Below, one piece after another: positions 1 through 8,948 of a stretch of 64,000 bases of DNA; the first letter of the stretch is position 1, and each line of letters begins with the position of its first letter. The position numbers were made by a program, and so were the translations under genes. The stretch lies in contig JAHHHO010000024.1 of assembly GCA_019359315.1 (NCBI GenBank), positions 1-64,000 on the forward strand. Direction: 5' to 3'. The notes beneath the pieces are model-generated. The model did no database searches and was not told the DNA's origin. It saw only the letters and a list, made by a program, of their open reading frames with translations. This stretch comes from Myxacorys californica WJT36-NPBG1 (GTDB lineage: Bacteria; Cyanobacteriota; Cyanobacteriia; Leptolyngbyales; Leptolyngbyaceae).

Positions 1-2
1 GA

Positions 3-104
3 TTCCGATGCTTAAGCAAGGATTATGAGGTGTATTGGGAGGTGAGTGAAGCCATGATTTATGGTTCTTTGATTCGTCTGATGGTACGACGATTGGCTGC
101 TTAA
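3..104 (+). pseudogene. 3' remnant of an IS5-like transposase gene
   Basis: The open frame enters from the left window edge and ends in TAA at 102-104. Its last 33 residues contain LSKDYEV, then EAMIYGSLIRLMVRRLAA. This matches, from family knowledge, the C-terminal tail common in cyanobacterial IS5-group DDE transposases. It stops 15 bp before the converging truncated transposase at 120-968. Whether the copy is intact to the left of the window cannot be seen. It is marked as a remnant because its right flank runs straight into another broken element. Confidence 0.6.
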
Positions 105-119
105 GATTTACTTTATGAA

Positions 120-968
120 TCAGCTCTGACACGCACTCAGACGATCACCAAAGATCGTCTTGAAGCGAAAGTTCGTCGTCTCTGCCAACGACCGCCGATG
201 ATAATTCGACTGCTCCTTCCATCGCTTACGCCCCTGTTTGCGGATTGCCCGCAGATTTTCATCACGAGGATGAGGCGGCGCTTTGCAGTTGCCATGCTGC
301 CAAATCACTGCATTCTTGCGCGGTGGGATTACAGGCTTAGCCTCGCACCCAGAAATCGCGTCATAACAATGGCGGTGGTCGTAGGCTCCATCGCCTGACA
401 CTTGCTCAATCTCCCCCTCAATTTGCTCCAACAACTCTTCTAACACTTCTCCATCGGCTATATCGTTGGTGGTAACCATTGCAGCTACGATCTCACCAGT
501 TGCTTCATCAATCCCCAGATGCAGTTTGCGCCAGGTTCGCCGTTTGCTCACCCCATGTTGACGGGTCTTCCATTCCCCCTCGCCATACACTTTCACCCCC
601 GTTGAATCCACCACCACATGACGAGCACCCTCCTTCGGCACCACCGGAAGTTCAACCGATAGTTGCCCCAATCGCCGGGACAGTGTGCTGTGGTCTGGCA
701 CAGGTAGGTCGATTCCCATCACCTTGAAAATCGATTCGAGAAAGCCTTGGCACTGCCGCCCAGCTAGACGATAGACTGCTTTAAGTGTCGCCATCGTTTG
801 AATGGCAAGGTCACTGTAGAGGACAGACGCGCCTGGTTTGCCGCTCAGCGCTTCGACTACCCACTTCTCCAGGATGGATTCTTCGATCCAGAAGGTGAGG
901 CTTCCTCTCTGCTTGAGTCCAGCGCTATCCTCAGACCAGTTGCGGATGCGGTATCCCTCTTTCATCAC
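120..968 (-). pseudogene. IS5-family transposase, C-terminally truncated
   Basis: A 282-aa DDE transposase. The N-terminal signature GYRIRNWSEDSAGLKQRGSL and the helix-turn-helix-like region precede a catalytic core with Asp in VVVDSTGVKV, Asp in SGDGAYD and Glu in RRSLAETTNFRF, so all three acidic residues are visible. The family normally continues some 25 residues past the FGDRLSA motif. Here the frame ends abruptly in an unrelated CQS stop, beside the tail of a second transposase on the other strand. I infer truncation by a later insertion or deletion, so transposition activity is doubtful. The start uses the second or first of two adjacent ATG codons. Confidence 0.75.
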
Positions 969-1144
969 TCTCGCTGAAGTGAACTCTGAAACCTAGCTCC
1001 AGTGCGAGTTTCCTATTTTGACGGCTCGAAGATGACAAAAGAGCAAAACGCAGGTGCAGCAAAGCTTTCAGCTTTTGCTCCTACCAAAGTGATGAAAGAG
1101 GGGTATTGAGGTTTCATGGCACGTTGCGGTGTGGTAACTACAAC

Positions 1145-1501
1145 CTACCATCCCTCTTCCCTCCGCAACCCCTCTTCATGCAACAACGCCCCCAAAAACT
1201 CTCGGTCTGCGGTCAAGTACGCCACTTCCACGTCTCCAAATACGACTAAGAACTCAGTCAACAACTCGCTGCGCTCGGTTGTGTTAGAGTTGCCGCGCTT
1301 GTTCAGAAATGTCCAAAATAAGGGAAACGCAACGCCTTGATGCACGACACCCAACATGAGGATGTTGATGGTAGAGTTTCCCAACTCCCAAGTCGTGCGG
1401 TCGATGCTCAACACCCACGGCTGCGGAATCTCCATCACCTCAATGACGATTCGAGCAATCGTATCGTAATCGATCTCAAAGCTGCGGAAGAAACGCTGTA
1501 G
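1145..1501 (-). pseudogene. Internal fragment of an IS4-type transposase
   Basis: The minus-strand frame carries LQRFFRSFEIDYDTIARI, then VLSIDRTTWELG (first catalytic Asp) and VAYLTADREFLG (second Asp), the pattern of the IS4-like transposases abundant in cyanobacteria. Recognisable homology starts at about 1501 and ends at about 1187 right after the second Asp motif. Both the N-terminal roughly 60 residues and the C-terminal half with the catalytic Glu are missing. The frame stays open upstream to 1645, but that part is the antisense of the next transposase fragment, so it is not counted. Confidence 0.7.
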
Positions 1502-1873
1502 CCCCATCACCCACTGAGCGATGAAACCGTAGCAGAAATCGTTCAAGCCGGGCGTACCCACTGGAAGGTCGAAAACGAGAATAACAACACCCTCAAGACC
1601 AAGGGCTACAACCTGGAACACAATTTTGGACACGGAAAGCAGCACCTTTCCTCATTCTTGGCAACCCTGAACATCTTGTCCCTCCTCTTTCATACGTTGC
1701 TAGAGTTGCTCGACTTGAAGTACAAGTTGCGGCGATCTCACTTGCCCACCCGTAAGACCTTTTTTGATGATTTGCGAGCATTAACCCGATATATGTATTT
1801 CGGCAGTTGGGATCATCTGCTCACCTTCATGCTGCAAGGGCTAGAGCTAGACATCCCGCCGAATACCAGTTAA
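1502..1873 (+). pseudogene. C-terminal fragment of a third transposase type
   Basis: The plus-strand frame opens after a TAG at 1499-1501 and runs to TAA at 1871-1873. It reads LSDETVAEIVQAGRTHWKVE, then EHNFGHGKQHLSSFLATLN and a Leu-rich helix, ending GLELDIPPNTS. The W(K/H)xExENNxxLKTKGY/EHNFGHG pattern is typical of the C-terminal end of a DDE transposase family common in cyanobacteria (exact ISfinder family not certain). The fragment has no start and no catalytic N-terminal part. It abuts the IS4-type fragment at 1501/1502, so the breakpoint lies there. Confidence 0.7.
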
Positions 1874-1990
1874 ATTTCCATACTGAGAATTGCTGGAACC
1901 GCACTAAGAACAGATCAACGTACTTTAATAACCTATGTTTATTTGGTAAGAACAAAAGTTTCCATTTATGTTATTGATGGACTAAGGTTT

Positions 1991-2053
1991 GTTCTTAATG
2001 TTCGAGCTTTTGTTCTTAATGCTCAAACTTTTGTTCTTAATGTTCGAGCTTTT
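1991..2053. repeat. Three 21-bp tandem repeats
   Basis: Units at 1991-2011, 2012-2032 and 2033-2053 each begin GTTCTTAATG. Units 1 and 3 are identical, and unit 2 differs at a few positions in its centre. The period is a multiple of three, so frames stay open across it. The array lies between transposase debris and the PhoX-like gene, and its function is unknown. Confidence 0.85.
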
Positions 2054-2194
2054 GCGATTTTTCCAGTACAATTACTGAGCAAACTCGCACATCTTTATTC
2101 AAAGAATACAAAAAATTTGCGGATTCTGCGCTTCTAACATGTTCTCGAATCGTCGAAACCCAACTTAATAAATTCACACGATTTTGCACAGCAA

Positions 2195-2230
2195 CATCTC
2201 GCCTGTCCACCGATGATTGCAGGCGAGATG
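2195..2230 (-). terminator. Hairpin beyond the PhoX-like gene (weak terminator)
   Basis: A perfect 11-bp stem (2195-2205 with 2220-2230, arm CATCTCGCCTG) encloses a 14-nt loop, 22 bp downstream of the stop of the PhoX-like gene. There is no clear U-run on the minus strand, so termination strength is uncertain. Confidence 0.5.
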
Positions 2231-2252
2231 CTGACGCTACAATAACCTGGCT

Positions 2253-3590
2253 CTATGCGCCTCGTTGAGACTTCCAAGGACCCCAAATGGCAAACGTAAT
2301 GCCTGGACTTTGGATATTGGCAAACAAAGTTTTACCATCCGGCGAGAAACAGGCTCCCGCAAACTCACTATCGTTGATGGCATTTTTTGCCAGACGATAG
2401 AGTTGTCCCTCAGGAGTGACGCCCACTAAGAACTGCTCCGCATCGCCATCTTCACAAATAATCAGATCGCCATGGGGTGCCACAACAATGTTGTCAGGAC
2501 CATCGAGTTCATCTTTCGATTGCGCCTCAACAAACAGTTCGATCGTCTCCCGCTCAGGAATATACCGCCAAACTTGGCCTGCACCGTTCGGTCTGCCATT
2601 GGTGGGATCAACAGAACCACCGCTTGTACAACAGAAGTAAATTTCACCGTTGCCGTACCACATGCCTTCTCCACGAGCAAACTGAGCAGCGCCCTTACTA
2701 AACCCTTCTACCCGTACCGTATCGGTCGCAGGGTTTGGATCAGTAATGGTCACCCATTCCACTGGCATCGGTTGACGCTTGGGAACGCCTGAGAAGGTTT
2801 TTGCCTGCGGCATACCCTTAATCACGAGCGCTTGCAGAGTGCCGCCTGCACTTAACTGACCGGGCTGAGTTGGAACAAAGCGATAGATCAGACTATCTCG
2901 TTGATCTTCAGTTTCATAAATAATTCCGGTTCTAGGATCAACTGCGATCGCTTCGTGGTTGAACCGTCCCATTGCAACTAACGGCACGGGAGCGACAGGA
3001 GCAGTTGCGTTGATCGGAACCTCAAAGTTATAGCCGTGAGCCTGCGAAACATTTCTCGCGCCGCCCGGTGTATTGGTTGCTGGTGTTGAAGTATTTTCTT
3101 CACAAGTAATCCATGACCCCCAAGGAGTCGGACCTCCTGCACAATTACGGTACGTGCCGCTTAGCGACGCATAGTGATTGATTAGCTCACCATTTGGTCC
3201 AATCTGTAGTGTGGTTGTCCCTCCTTTGCAAGCAGGATCGTAAGGACGAGGACCCACAACTTGGGTTTTAGAATCTGGACTCAATTCGTGGTTGCGAATC
3301 AGAATAACTGAGTTTTGAGGGCCGGGGAAAGCTGCCATGCCATCATGACCACCAGGTACGGGAGAACCATCGCTCATGGTTTCGCCTGTTCGTGACAAAG
3401 CGCGGTACTTAAACCCTCTTGGCAAATCTAATAAGCCGTTTGGATCAGGTATGAGTTCTCCGTAACCTCCCCCAAATACTGATTGCCCATTTGCTCTTCT
3501 CGTATAGAGCGCCTCTAAAGGAGACATCATCAATGTGCTAGCAGCACTCGCTCCTGCCAAGGTGAAAAACTTCCGTCGTGATAATTGCAT
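2253..3590 (-). CDS. PhoX-like phosphatase family protein (DUF839), Tat-exported
   Basis: A 445-aa protein starting MQLSRRKFFTLAGASAAS, a twin-arginine signal with the SRRKFF motif, so folded, probably cofactor-loaded export to the periplasm is expected. The mature part carries PhoX/DUF839 features: GGHDGMAAFP, LIRNHE, WGSWITCEE, NHEAIAVDP, YETEDQRDSLIYRF and DGPDNIVVAPHGDLIICED. PhoX enzymes are iron- and calcium-dependent alkaline phosphatases used in phosphate scavenging. The length fits the shorter cyanobacterial DUF839 proteins rather than long classical PhoX. Phosphatase activity is therefore an inference; a structural beta-propeller role is possible. No Pho box was identified upstream. 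Confidence 0.85.
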   Translation of the reverse strand: MQLSRRKFFTLAGASAASTLMMSPLEALYTRRANGQSVFGGGYGELIPDPNGLLDLPRGFKYRALSRTGETMSDGSPVPGGHDGMAAFPGPQNSVILIRNHELSPDSKTQVVGPRPYDPACKGGTTTLQIGPNGELINHYASLSGTYRNCAGGPTPWGSWITCEENTSTPATNTPGGARNVSQAHGYNFEVPINATAPVAPVPLVAMGRFNHEAIAVDPRTGIIYETEDQRDSLIYRFVPTQPGQLSAGGTLQALVIKGMPQAKTFSGVPKRQPMPVEWVTITDPNPATDTVRVEGFSKGAAQFARGEGMWYGNGEIYFCCTSGGSVDPTNGRPNGAGQVWRYIPERETIELFVEAQSKDELDGPDNIVVAPHGDLIICEDGDAEQFLVGVTPEGQLYRLAKNAINDSEFAGACFSPDGKTLFANIQSPGITFAIWGPWKSQRGA

Positions 3591-4104
3591 CGGCTTTTAG
3601 ATACATATGTAACCAAAAGGAAGCTTACTAGGCTTGCATGAAGACCAAGCTAAGGTTGGTTTAACGTCCCGCAGGGTTGACTTAATGTATTGTTAGAGTT
3701 TTCCCATCGCTGCTGAGAATTGATTTCAACGACTCGTGGCGGACGACTAATCTGGATTCCTTGCTGCTCCGTCTGTACAAGCCCGTTCGTCTTCTATAAG
3801 AGTATTTTTCTAGGCAGTGTTTGTAGGTTAAGACAAGGGGTAATATTGCTTCAATTGAACACAAAGCTTTACATCTTGCTGACTCAGCCTTCTCTCGTCG
3901 AGCAAACGCGATCGCGGACTGGTATTGACTACTAACCAACAACATTCAAATCGCTGCCGCACTGCAAACGCAGGATAACTATAATCACAGAAAGTTTCTG
4001 CCTAATATCCTATGTGGGATAGTTAGACAGAAACTTAGAAATCGAATTAAGCTTTCCTCTGATTCGCTACGCCACTCCGAAGGAAACGCCTCACAAGAGC
4101 TTGA
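3591..4104. other. Gene-free stretch
   Basis: 514 bp between the 5' end of the PhoX-like gene and the 3' end of the next minus-strand gene. It must hold the promoter of the PhoX-like gene, though no clean -35/-10 pair was identified. It contains the large hairpin at 3992-4036. Short frames on both strands lack recognisable domains or start signals. Confidence 0.5.
3992..4036 (-). terminator. Long hairpin downstream of the repeat-rich secreted gene
   Basis: Nested arms pair 3992-4000 with 4028-4036 (9 bp, AAGTTTCTG), 4002-4005 with 4023-4026 and 4006-4010 with 4017-4021, giving an almost continuous 18-bp stem with a 6-nt loop. It lies about 70 bp beyond the stop of the minus-strand gene ending at 4105. 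A U-rich tail is weak, so this is a probable terminator or mRNA 3' stabiliser. Confidence 0.5.
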
Positions 4105-5562
4105 CTAGAAGATACTCTGCGACGAAACAAGCTGGGGCTGAGTAGCAAGATCCAGAGCATTCCTGCCAGCAATAGAGATGAGATCTTGAGGCAGCAGTCG
4201 AGAAGCCCCAAGCACGACATCCGCTCCATTCTCCAAAGCATTGCCTTTGCCATGACGAATCTTAATCTTGGTATCCGCTCGGTAAATTCCCTCTGTGCCA
4301 TCGGTGAAATCGACGCTGAAGGCAATCTGACCTGCATCATTGAGTCCACGCAATTGCACTTGTTGCACGATTGAACCTCCGAGCGATTCTCCTGGCGCAA
4401 TCACCTGTTCAGTTACAGAACCAACTCGGGCAAAAATTCCCGTTGACTCTGACCCAAGTTGTCCGGGTTGAAACACAATCACACCCGAATTGTTGATCAG
4501 CGCATTCGCAGCGATGCGATCGCTAATCTGAGTAATCGTCCCTTGATCTAGTAGAAACAGCCCTGATTGATTGGCGGTTGAACCCGAAAACAGAATTGAC
4601 CCGCGATCATTCACCGTAAACGAAGTCACATCTAATCGCTGATCAGAAACCCGCACTGGCTCGGTTGCTCCTGAATCAAAGCGATAAATATTGTTAGCAT
4701 CGACTTCCGTTCGGTTTCCATAGGCAGTCCCCGATCGCGCAAAAAACGCTGTGCCTGCATCATTTAAAACCGGAGAAAAGACGCGCTCCGTGAAGGGTTG
4801 TTGTGGACCTGAACCTGCTACCGCCAAAATTTTGCCGTCAAACACAATTGTCGTATTTGAGGCGCTCTGCCCAAACTCTATCTTCGTGTCAATTTGAGCC
4901 AGAGTTTGTCCGCGATCGTTAATTTGCAGATTACTAAACGTATTTGTTCGAGAAGTGCCTCCTCCAATCAATCCCGTTGCCTCGGCAACTTGAGCAAGGG
5001 TTCCATCGGTTTGACTCAGAAACAATCGATCAACGGGTTGATTTACACCATATACCCTAAAATTCGCCTCTGCATCAAATAGAACATTGCCTGCATCACT
5101 CAAGGCAAGATTGTCACCAAAGCTGTATGTTGCTATCAACCTATCAGGTGGAAATTGAGAGAGAAGATCTGAAAAGGAATTAGATAGAGTTTGCAGATCG
5201 ACGACGGTTTTTGTGGTTTTGCCATCACTGGTAAACAGTCCCGTAATTCTCGATGAGTTCTCATTTCCGGCAGCAAACGCAACTAATCCATTATCGTTAA
5301 GGTCAAAATCGCCAAGGTTGGTAAATTGACCATTTTGCAGATCGGCGATCGTTCTGATTTTTCCACCACTGCTTGTAAAAATGCCTGTGATTTGCGATGC
5401 ATCGTTGCTTGTGGAGAAGGCAACGAGTCCATCATCATTTAGTAGAACGTTATCGAAGTTTGTGAAGCCATCTTTTGAATCAGCAATCTCTTTGAATTTG
5501 AACTTAATTTGAGTCGCAGCTGGAGAATTAGATTGTGCAAGAATGTCGGTAGATGTCAACAT
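4105..5562 (-). CDS. Secreted tandem-repeat (beta-propeller-like) protein
   Basis: A 485-aa protein built of repeated units with the pattern LNDxGxVAF followed by GIFTSxGGKxxTIAD, seen at least eight times. This is the layout of the DUF3466/DUF7453-like repeat proteins of cyanobacteria and planctomycetes, which probably form extracellular propellers. The 485-residue reading begins inside a hydrophobic stretch and reaches a plausible cleavage site (DILAQS) at about residue 9. The frame stays open 20 codons further upstream, adding a cationic-hydrophobic segment (YRFNFACVITLLILLT), but offers no ATG, GTG or TTG. The true start is thus unclear or mutated. Function is unknown. Confidence 0.6.
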   Translation of the reverse strand: MLTSTDILAQSNSPAATQIKFKFKEIADSKDGFTNFDNVLLNDDGLVAFSTSNDASQITGIFTSSGGKIRTIADLQNGQFTNLGDFDLNDNGLVAFAAGNENSSRITGLFTSDGKTTKTVVDLQTLSNSFSDLLSQFPPDRLIATYSFGDNLALSDAGNVLFDAEANFRVYGVNQPVDRLFLSQTDGTLAQVAEATGLIGGGTSRTNTFSNLQINDRGQTLAQIDTKIEFGQSASNTTIVFDGKILAVAGSGPQQPFTERVFSPVLNDAGTAFFARSGTAYGNRTEVDANNIYRFDSGATEPVRVSDQRLDVTSFTVNDRGSILFSGSTANQSGLFLLDQGTITQISDRIAANALINNSGVIVFQPGQLGSESTGIFARVGSVTEQVIAPGESLGGSIVQQVQLRGLNDAGQIAFSVDFTDGTEGIYRADTKIKIRHGKGNALENGADVVLGASRLLPQDLISIAGRNALDLATQPQLVSSQSIF

Positions 5563-6087
5563 TGTTAATAGAATGAGTAGGGTTATAACGCAAGCAAAAT
5601 TAAACCTATAAGCACACTTTCATTAGTCAATTGCGCTTATATTAGGACCTCAGGGAACTTCTATTGATAAAAATCTGTACTTAAATATTAGAATAATCGC
5701 GCTAACATTACAGGCCGAATTGATGATTGTTTAAATAACTCTCTTCAAATTCTCTTCATATAACCTTTATTTAGACAGCGCAATTAGCTTTACAAAATTG
5801 TAGAGAATGTCTGCTAGCTATACTCATGTTTTTAATAAAAAACAGTGTTAGTTTCCTTGGTGTTTATAAAGAATGACGAGCATTAGATTAAGTATAAGAA
5901 GCTACTCTATTACTGAAAAACTGCTGATTCTAAAGTCTTGAATTTGAGCACTTAAAATTCATTTTGCTTCGCTTTCCTAGAAGGCTACTGAGCTTTAAAT
6001 CACACTTAAATCTCAGCGATCCCTAGAAGAATTGAGCCATTAAAATAGTCCTGTGTCATCAACTGTAATCAACCCTTCATCTTACGA
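5563..6087. other. AT-rich divergent intergenic region
   Basis: 525 bp between two divergently read genes, clearly more AT-rich than the flanks. It should hold promoters for both. Bases 5563-5625 probably encode the missing signal-peptide start of the minus-strand gene. No RNA gene, repeat or credible open frame was seen. Confidence 0.5.
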
Positions 6088-7269
6088 ATGCTATACCGCC
6101 GCTTTGGACGAACCAATCTTCAAATGCCCGTCTTCTCTTGCGGGGGAATGCGCTATCAATACAAATGGCAAGATGTCCCCGATCGCGACATTCCGCCCGA
6201 CAATCAAGCCAACCTCGAAGCCACAGTTCGTCGCGCCTTTGACTTGGGCATTCATCACATCGAAACGGCTCGCGGCTATGGTTCATCCGAGCAGCAGCTT
6301 GGCAAAATCCTGCCGAAACTGCCGCGTGAAACTCTGATCGCTCAAACCAAGATTTCACCTAAACCCAATCCCAAAGAATTCTTAGAAACCTTTGAGCGAT
6401 CGCTTTCTCTTCTCAAACTCGACCACATTGATCTGCTCGGCATCCACGGCATCAACTTACTCGAACATCTCGACTGGTGCACTCGTCCGGGTGGTTGTCT
6501 CGATGCCGTCCGCAAACTCCAAGACCAAGGCAAAGTTCGCTTCGTTGGCTTCTCGACTCACGGCCCCACCGATGTCATTGTCAAAGCGATCGAGACGAAT
6601 CAATTCGATTACGTCAATCTGCACTGGTATTACATCAATCAGCAAAACTGGGCAGCCATTGACGCCGCTAATCAGCGCGATGTGGGCGTCTTCATCATTA
6701 GCCCCTCGAATAAAGGCGGGAACCTATTTAATCCGCCGCCTCGGTTGGTTGAGCTGTGCGCTCCGCTCAGTCCGCTAGTGTTTAACGACTTGTTTTGCCT
6801 CAGTCATCCGCAAGTGCATACGCTTAGCATTGGCGCAGCGCGACCGGGTGATTTTGATGAACATTTGAAGACGTTAGACCTGCTGCATCAAGCAGATGAA
6901 CTCTTACCACCGATTATTGAGCGATTAGAAGACGCCGCGATCGCCCGCCTTGGCAAAGACTGGTATCTCAACTGGCAAACCGGACTGCCCAACGTCAATG
7001 AAACGCCAGGACGGTTAAATCTTTCGGCGGTGCTGTGGCTCAGAAACCTTGCGATCGCCTATGACCTCGTAGACTACGCCAAGATGCGCTACAACCTTTT
7101 GGGACAAGCCGATCATTGGTTTCCTGGCGCACGCATCGATCAAATTGATCCTGACGCCTTGCGTCCTTACCTCGTCAACAGTCCCTTTGCCGATCAAATT
7201 CCAGATGTGCTACGAGAAACACACGAGCTACTGGGTGGTGAAGCTGTAAAACGATTGTCTCAACAATAA
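6088..7269 (+). CDS. Aldo/keto reductase family oxidoreductase
   Basis: A 393-aa (alpha/beta)8-barrel oxidoreductase, predicted cytosolic and NADPH-dependent. The N-terminus MLYRRFGRTNLQMPVFSCGG is the standard AKR opening. The catalytic set appears as Tyr in ARGYGSSEQQLG, Lys in IAQTK and His in LLGIHGIN. The usual Asp before the Tyr is Glu here (IETARGYG), a variant I associate with a cyanobacterial AKR subfamily. Residues 170-190 hold the NLHWYYIN strand, and the C-terminal 110 residues extend beyond a minimal AKR barrel. The substrate cannot be deduced. The gene stands alone, 233 bp ahead of coaD. Confidence 0.85.
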   Translation: MLYRRFGRTNLQMPVFSCGGMRYQYKWQDVPDRDIPPDNQANLEATVRRAFDLGIHHIETARGYGSSEQQLGKILPKLPRETLIAQTKISPKPNPKEFLETFERSLSLLKLDHIDLLGIHGINLLEHLDWCTRPGGCLDAVRKLQDQGKVRFVGFSTHGPTDVIVKAIETNQFDYVNLHWYYINQQNWAAIDAANQRDVGVFIISPSNKGGNLFNPPPRLVELCAPLSPLVFNDLFCLSHPQVHTLSIGAARPGDFDEHLKTLDLLHQADELLPPIIERLEDAAIARLGKDWYLNWQTGLPNVNETPGRLNLSAVLWLRNLAIAYDLVDYAKMRYNLLGQADHWFPGARIDQIDPDALRPYLVNSPFADQIPDVLRETHELLGGEAVKRLSQQ

Positions 7270-7502
7270 ACGAACAAGAAAGAATAACAAGCAGCATCTT
7301 TGACGTCAGGGTGTTCTCACTTATTTGCTAGATGGTTTTTCGTTACATGGTTAGAAAAATCAGTCACATGCTTTATCCTATTCAAGAAGCGCTTGTCGCC
7401 AGCGATCGCGACAAAGTGTTTAACTGATCATCCGCAACGGAAAGCTTCTTGCTAAAGTAAGAAGACTCCGCTCAAGCGGTACTTCTACTGCCCTCATTTC
7501 TT

Positions 7503-8051
7503 GTGATTGCGATCTACCCCGGAAGCTTTGACCCGATTACCTTTGGTCACCTCGACATTATCAAACGAGGGGCACATTTTTGCGATCGCGTCATTGTTGC
7601 CGTGCTTCGCAATCCCAACAAAACGCCGCTTTTCACGGTCGAAGAACGGCTCGCCCAAATTCGGTTAACCACCCGACACCTACCCAATGTAGAAGTAGAC
7701 AGCTTTGAAGGGTTGACTGTCACCTATGCTCAGAGACAGGGCGCAACGGCTCTCCTGCGTGGACTCCGAGCCGTCTCAGATTTTGAGATGGAATTACAGA
7801 TGGCGCACACCAATAAAACGCTGTCAACTCAACTAGAGACTGTCTTCTTAGCTACCTCTAATGAGTATAGTTTTCTCAGTAGTAGTGTGGTCAAAGAGAT
7901 TGCCCGCTTTGGAGGTCCGATCGACCACCTGGTTCCTAAACACGTTGCCGAAAGTATATACCGATGCTACGCCAAGACTCATCCAGTATCAGCCCTGACG
8001 GAACCCACACTAGCGGAAGCCGAGCCGCCCACCCGGATGCTGCACGAGTAG
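7503..8051 (+). CDS. coaD: Pantetheine-phosphate adenylyltransferase
   Basis: CoaD transfers AMP from ATP to 4'-phosphopantetheine, the penultimate step of coenzyme A synthesis. The 182-aa protein starts with GTG and reads [19 protein letters not shown], with the nucleotidyltransferase (T/H)xGH motif as TFGH. It also has [18 protein letters not shown] and the C-terminal SSSVVKEIA motif. The core ends near residue 160. The last 20 residues (proline- and glutamate-rich) are translated from the stretch that overlaps the next gene. The chosen GTG lies directly at the first conserved strand, and no ATG is suitably placed. Confidence 0.95.
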   Translation: MIAIYPGSFDPITFGHLDIIKRGAHFCDRVIVAVLRNPNKTPLFTVEERLAQIRLTTRHLPNVEVDSFEGLTVTYAQRQGATALLRGLRAVSDFEMELQMAHTNKTLSTQLETVFLATSNEYSFLSSSVVKEIARFGGPIDHLVPKHVAESIYRCYAKTHPVSALTEPTLAEAEPPTRMLHE

Positions 8052-8707
8052 GCAGTGTAGACATTCAACGGGAACTCAATCGGATGGAGGAACTGATTCT
8101 TGACAGTCCGAGAATTCCGCTGTCGCGCCGCACAATGGTCGATGAAGAACAAATCCTCGACCAGCTTGATCTGATTCGGCTGAGTCTTCCCGAAGCCTTT
8201 CACGAGGCAGAAGAAATTGTGCGGCAAAAAGACGCGATTCTCGACCAGGCAGAACAGTATGCCCAAGAACTGATTGAAGCCGCAGAGCATCGGGCGGCTC
8301 AAATAATGAACGAGTCAGGCATTCTGCGCCAAGCGGAGCTAGAAGCGCAGCAGATTCGGCAGCAGGTGCAGCGCGAATGCGACGAGGTGCAACAGCAAAC
8401 GATCGCAGAGATCGAGCGGACGCGGCGACAGGCGCAGCAAGATCTCGAAGAGATGCGGCGAATCTCAATTGAGGAAAGCGAAGAGATTCAGGCAGGAGCC
8501 GATCGCTATGCCGATCGAGTGCTGCGAGATATGGAAGCTCAGATGGGCGAGATGTTGCGAATTGTTCGCAACGGACGGCAACAACTGCAAATTAACCAAC
8601 CGCAAGCCCAAGCCAAACCGCAAGTTCAGGTACAAGTGCCACGATCGAAAGAAGGTAATCCTAACGTAGGACGACCCGCACCCAAAGCAGGAGAACGGAA
8701 GAATTAA
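7964..8707 (+). CDS. DivIVA-like coiled-coil protein, overlaps coaD
   Basis: 247 aa. Residues 33-60 hold the conserved [20 protein letters not shown] block and residues 60-195 form one long Glu/Gln/Arg-rich coiled coil. A Gln/Pro-rich basic tail follows. Proteins of this type sit beside coaD in cyanobacteria and are annotated as DivIVA-domain or ATP-synthase-B-like; the related Cdv3 acts in cell division, so a role at the division site or membrane is a guess from family. The start at 7964 overlaps coaD by 88 bp, in another frame. The next in-frame ATG (8084) would cut into the conserved block, which favours the overlapping start. Confidence 0.75.
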   Translation: MLRQDSSSISPDGTHTSGSRAAHPDAARVGSVDIQRELNRMEELILDSPRIPLSRRTMVDEEQILDQLDLIRLSLPEAFHEAEEIVRQKDAILDQAEQYAQELIEAAEHRAAQIMNESGILRQAELEAQQIRQQVQRECDEVQQQTIAEIERTRRQAQQDLEEMRRISIEESEEIQAGADRYADRVLRDMEAQMGEMLRIVRNGRQQLQINQPQAQAKPQVQVQVPRSKEGNPNVGRPAPKAGERKN

Positions 8708-8755
8708 GCAATTTCTTCAAAGCTTCGCTCTAATCGCACTATTGGAAATGGATGA

Positions 8756-8787
8756 GGGATGAAGAACGCCTAGGCGTTCTTCATCCC
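8756..8787 (+). terminator. Intrinsic terminator of the coaD operon
   Basis: A perfect 15-bp stem (8756-8770 with 8773-8787) closes on a TA core that is itself palindromic (GCCTAGGC). It is followed by a T-rich TTATTTCT tail, 49 bp after the stop of the DivIVA-like gene. Confidence 0.8.
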
Positions 8788-8948
8788 TTATTTCTCTGTC
8801 TGTTCCTCTCTCTGTAGGGGGAACAATTCAATTCATGAATCTGTCCTTTTAGCAATGGCTTTTTATAAAAAGTTACATATTCTAGGCGTAATGCCATCTT
8901 CTGAAGATGAAGCATGAAATAACGTCTTCAACCGTAGGTGACACGCTC

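Larger units (their letters stand above)
1874..2252. other. Gene-free stretch after the transposase graveyard
   Basis: This 379-bp AT-rich stretch holds three perfect or near-perfect 21-bp tandem repeats (1991-2053) and an 11-bp inverted repeat (2195-2230) just beyond the end of the PhoX-like gene. No convincing gene was seen. The short open frame over the repeats gives a low-complexity FVLNVRA-type peptide that merely follows the 21-bp period. Confidence 0.6.

Noticed and set aside
1943-2137. 64-aa frame over the 21-bp repeats
   Set aside because: Low-complexity peptide that follows the repeat period; no start signals.
3682-3945. 87-aa minus-strand frame between the PhoX-like and repeat-rich genes
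   Set aside because: No ribosome-binding site, no recognisable domain, basic and Cys/Ser-rich composition typical of chance frames.
4047-4400. 117-aa frame overlapping the C-terminus of the repeat-rich gene, with a hydrophobic stretch
   Set aside because: Shadow frame of a gene with clear repeats; the hydrophobic part is a by-product of the other frame.
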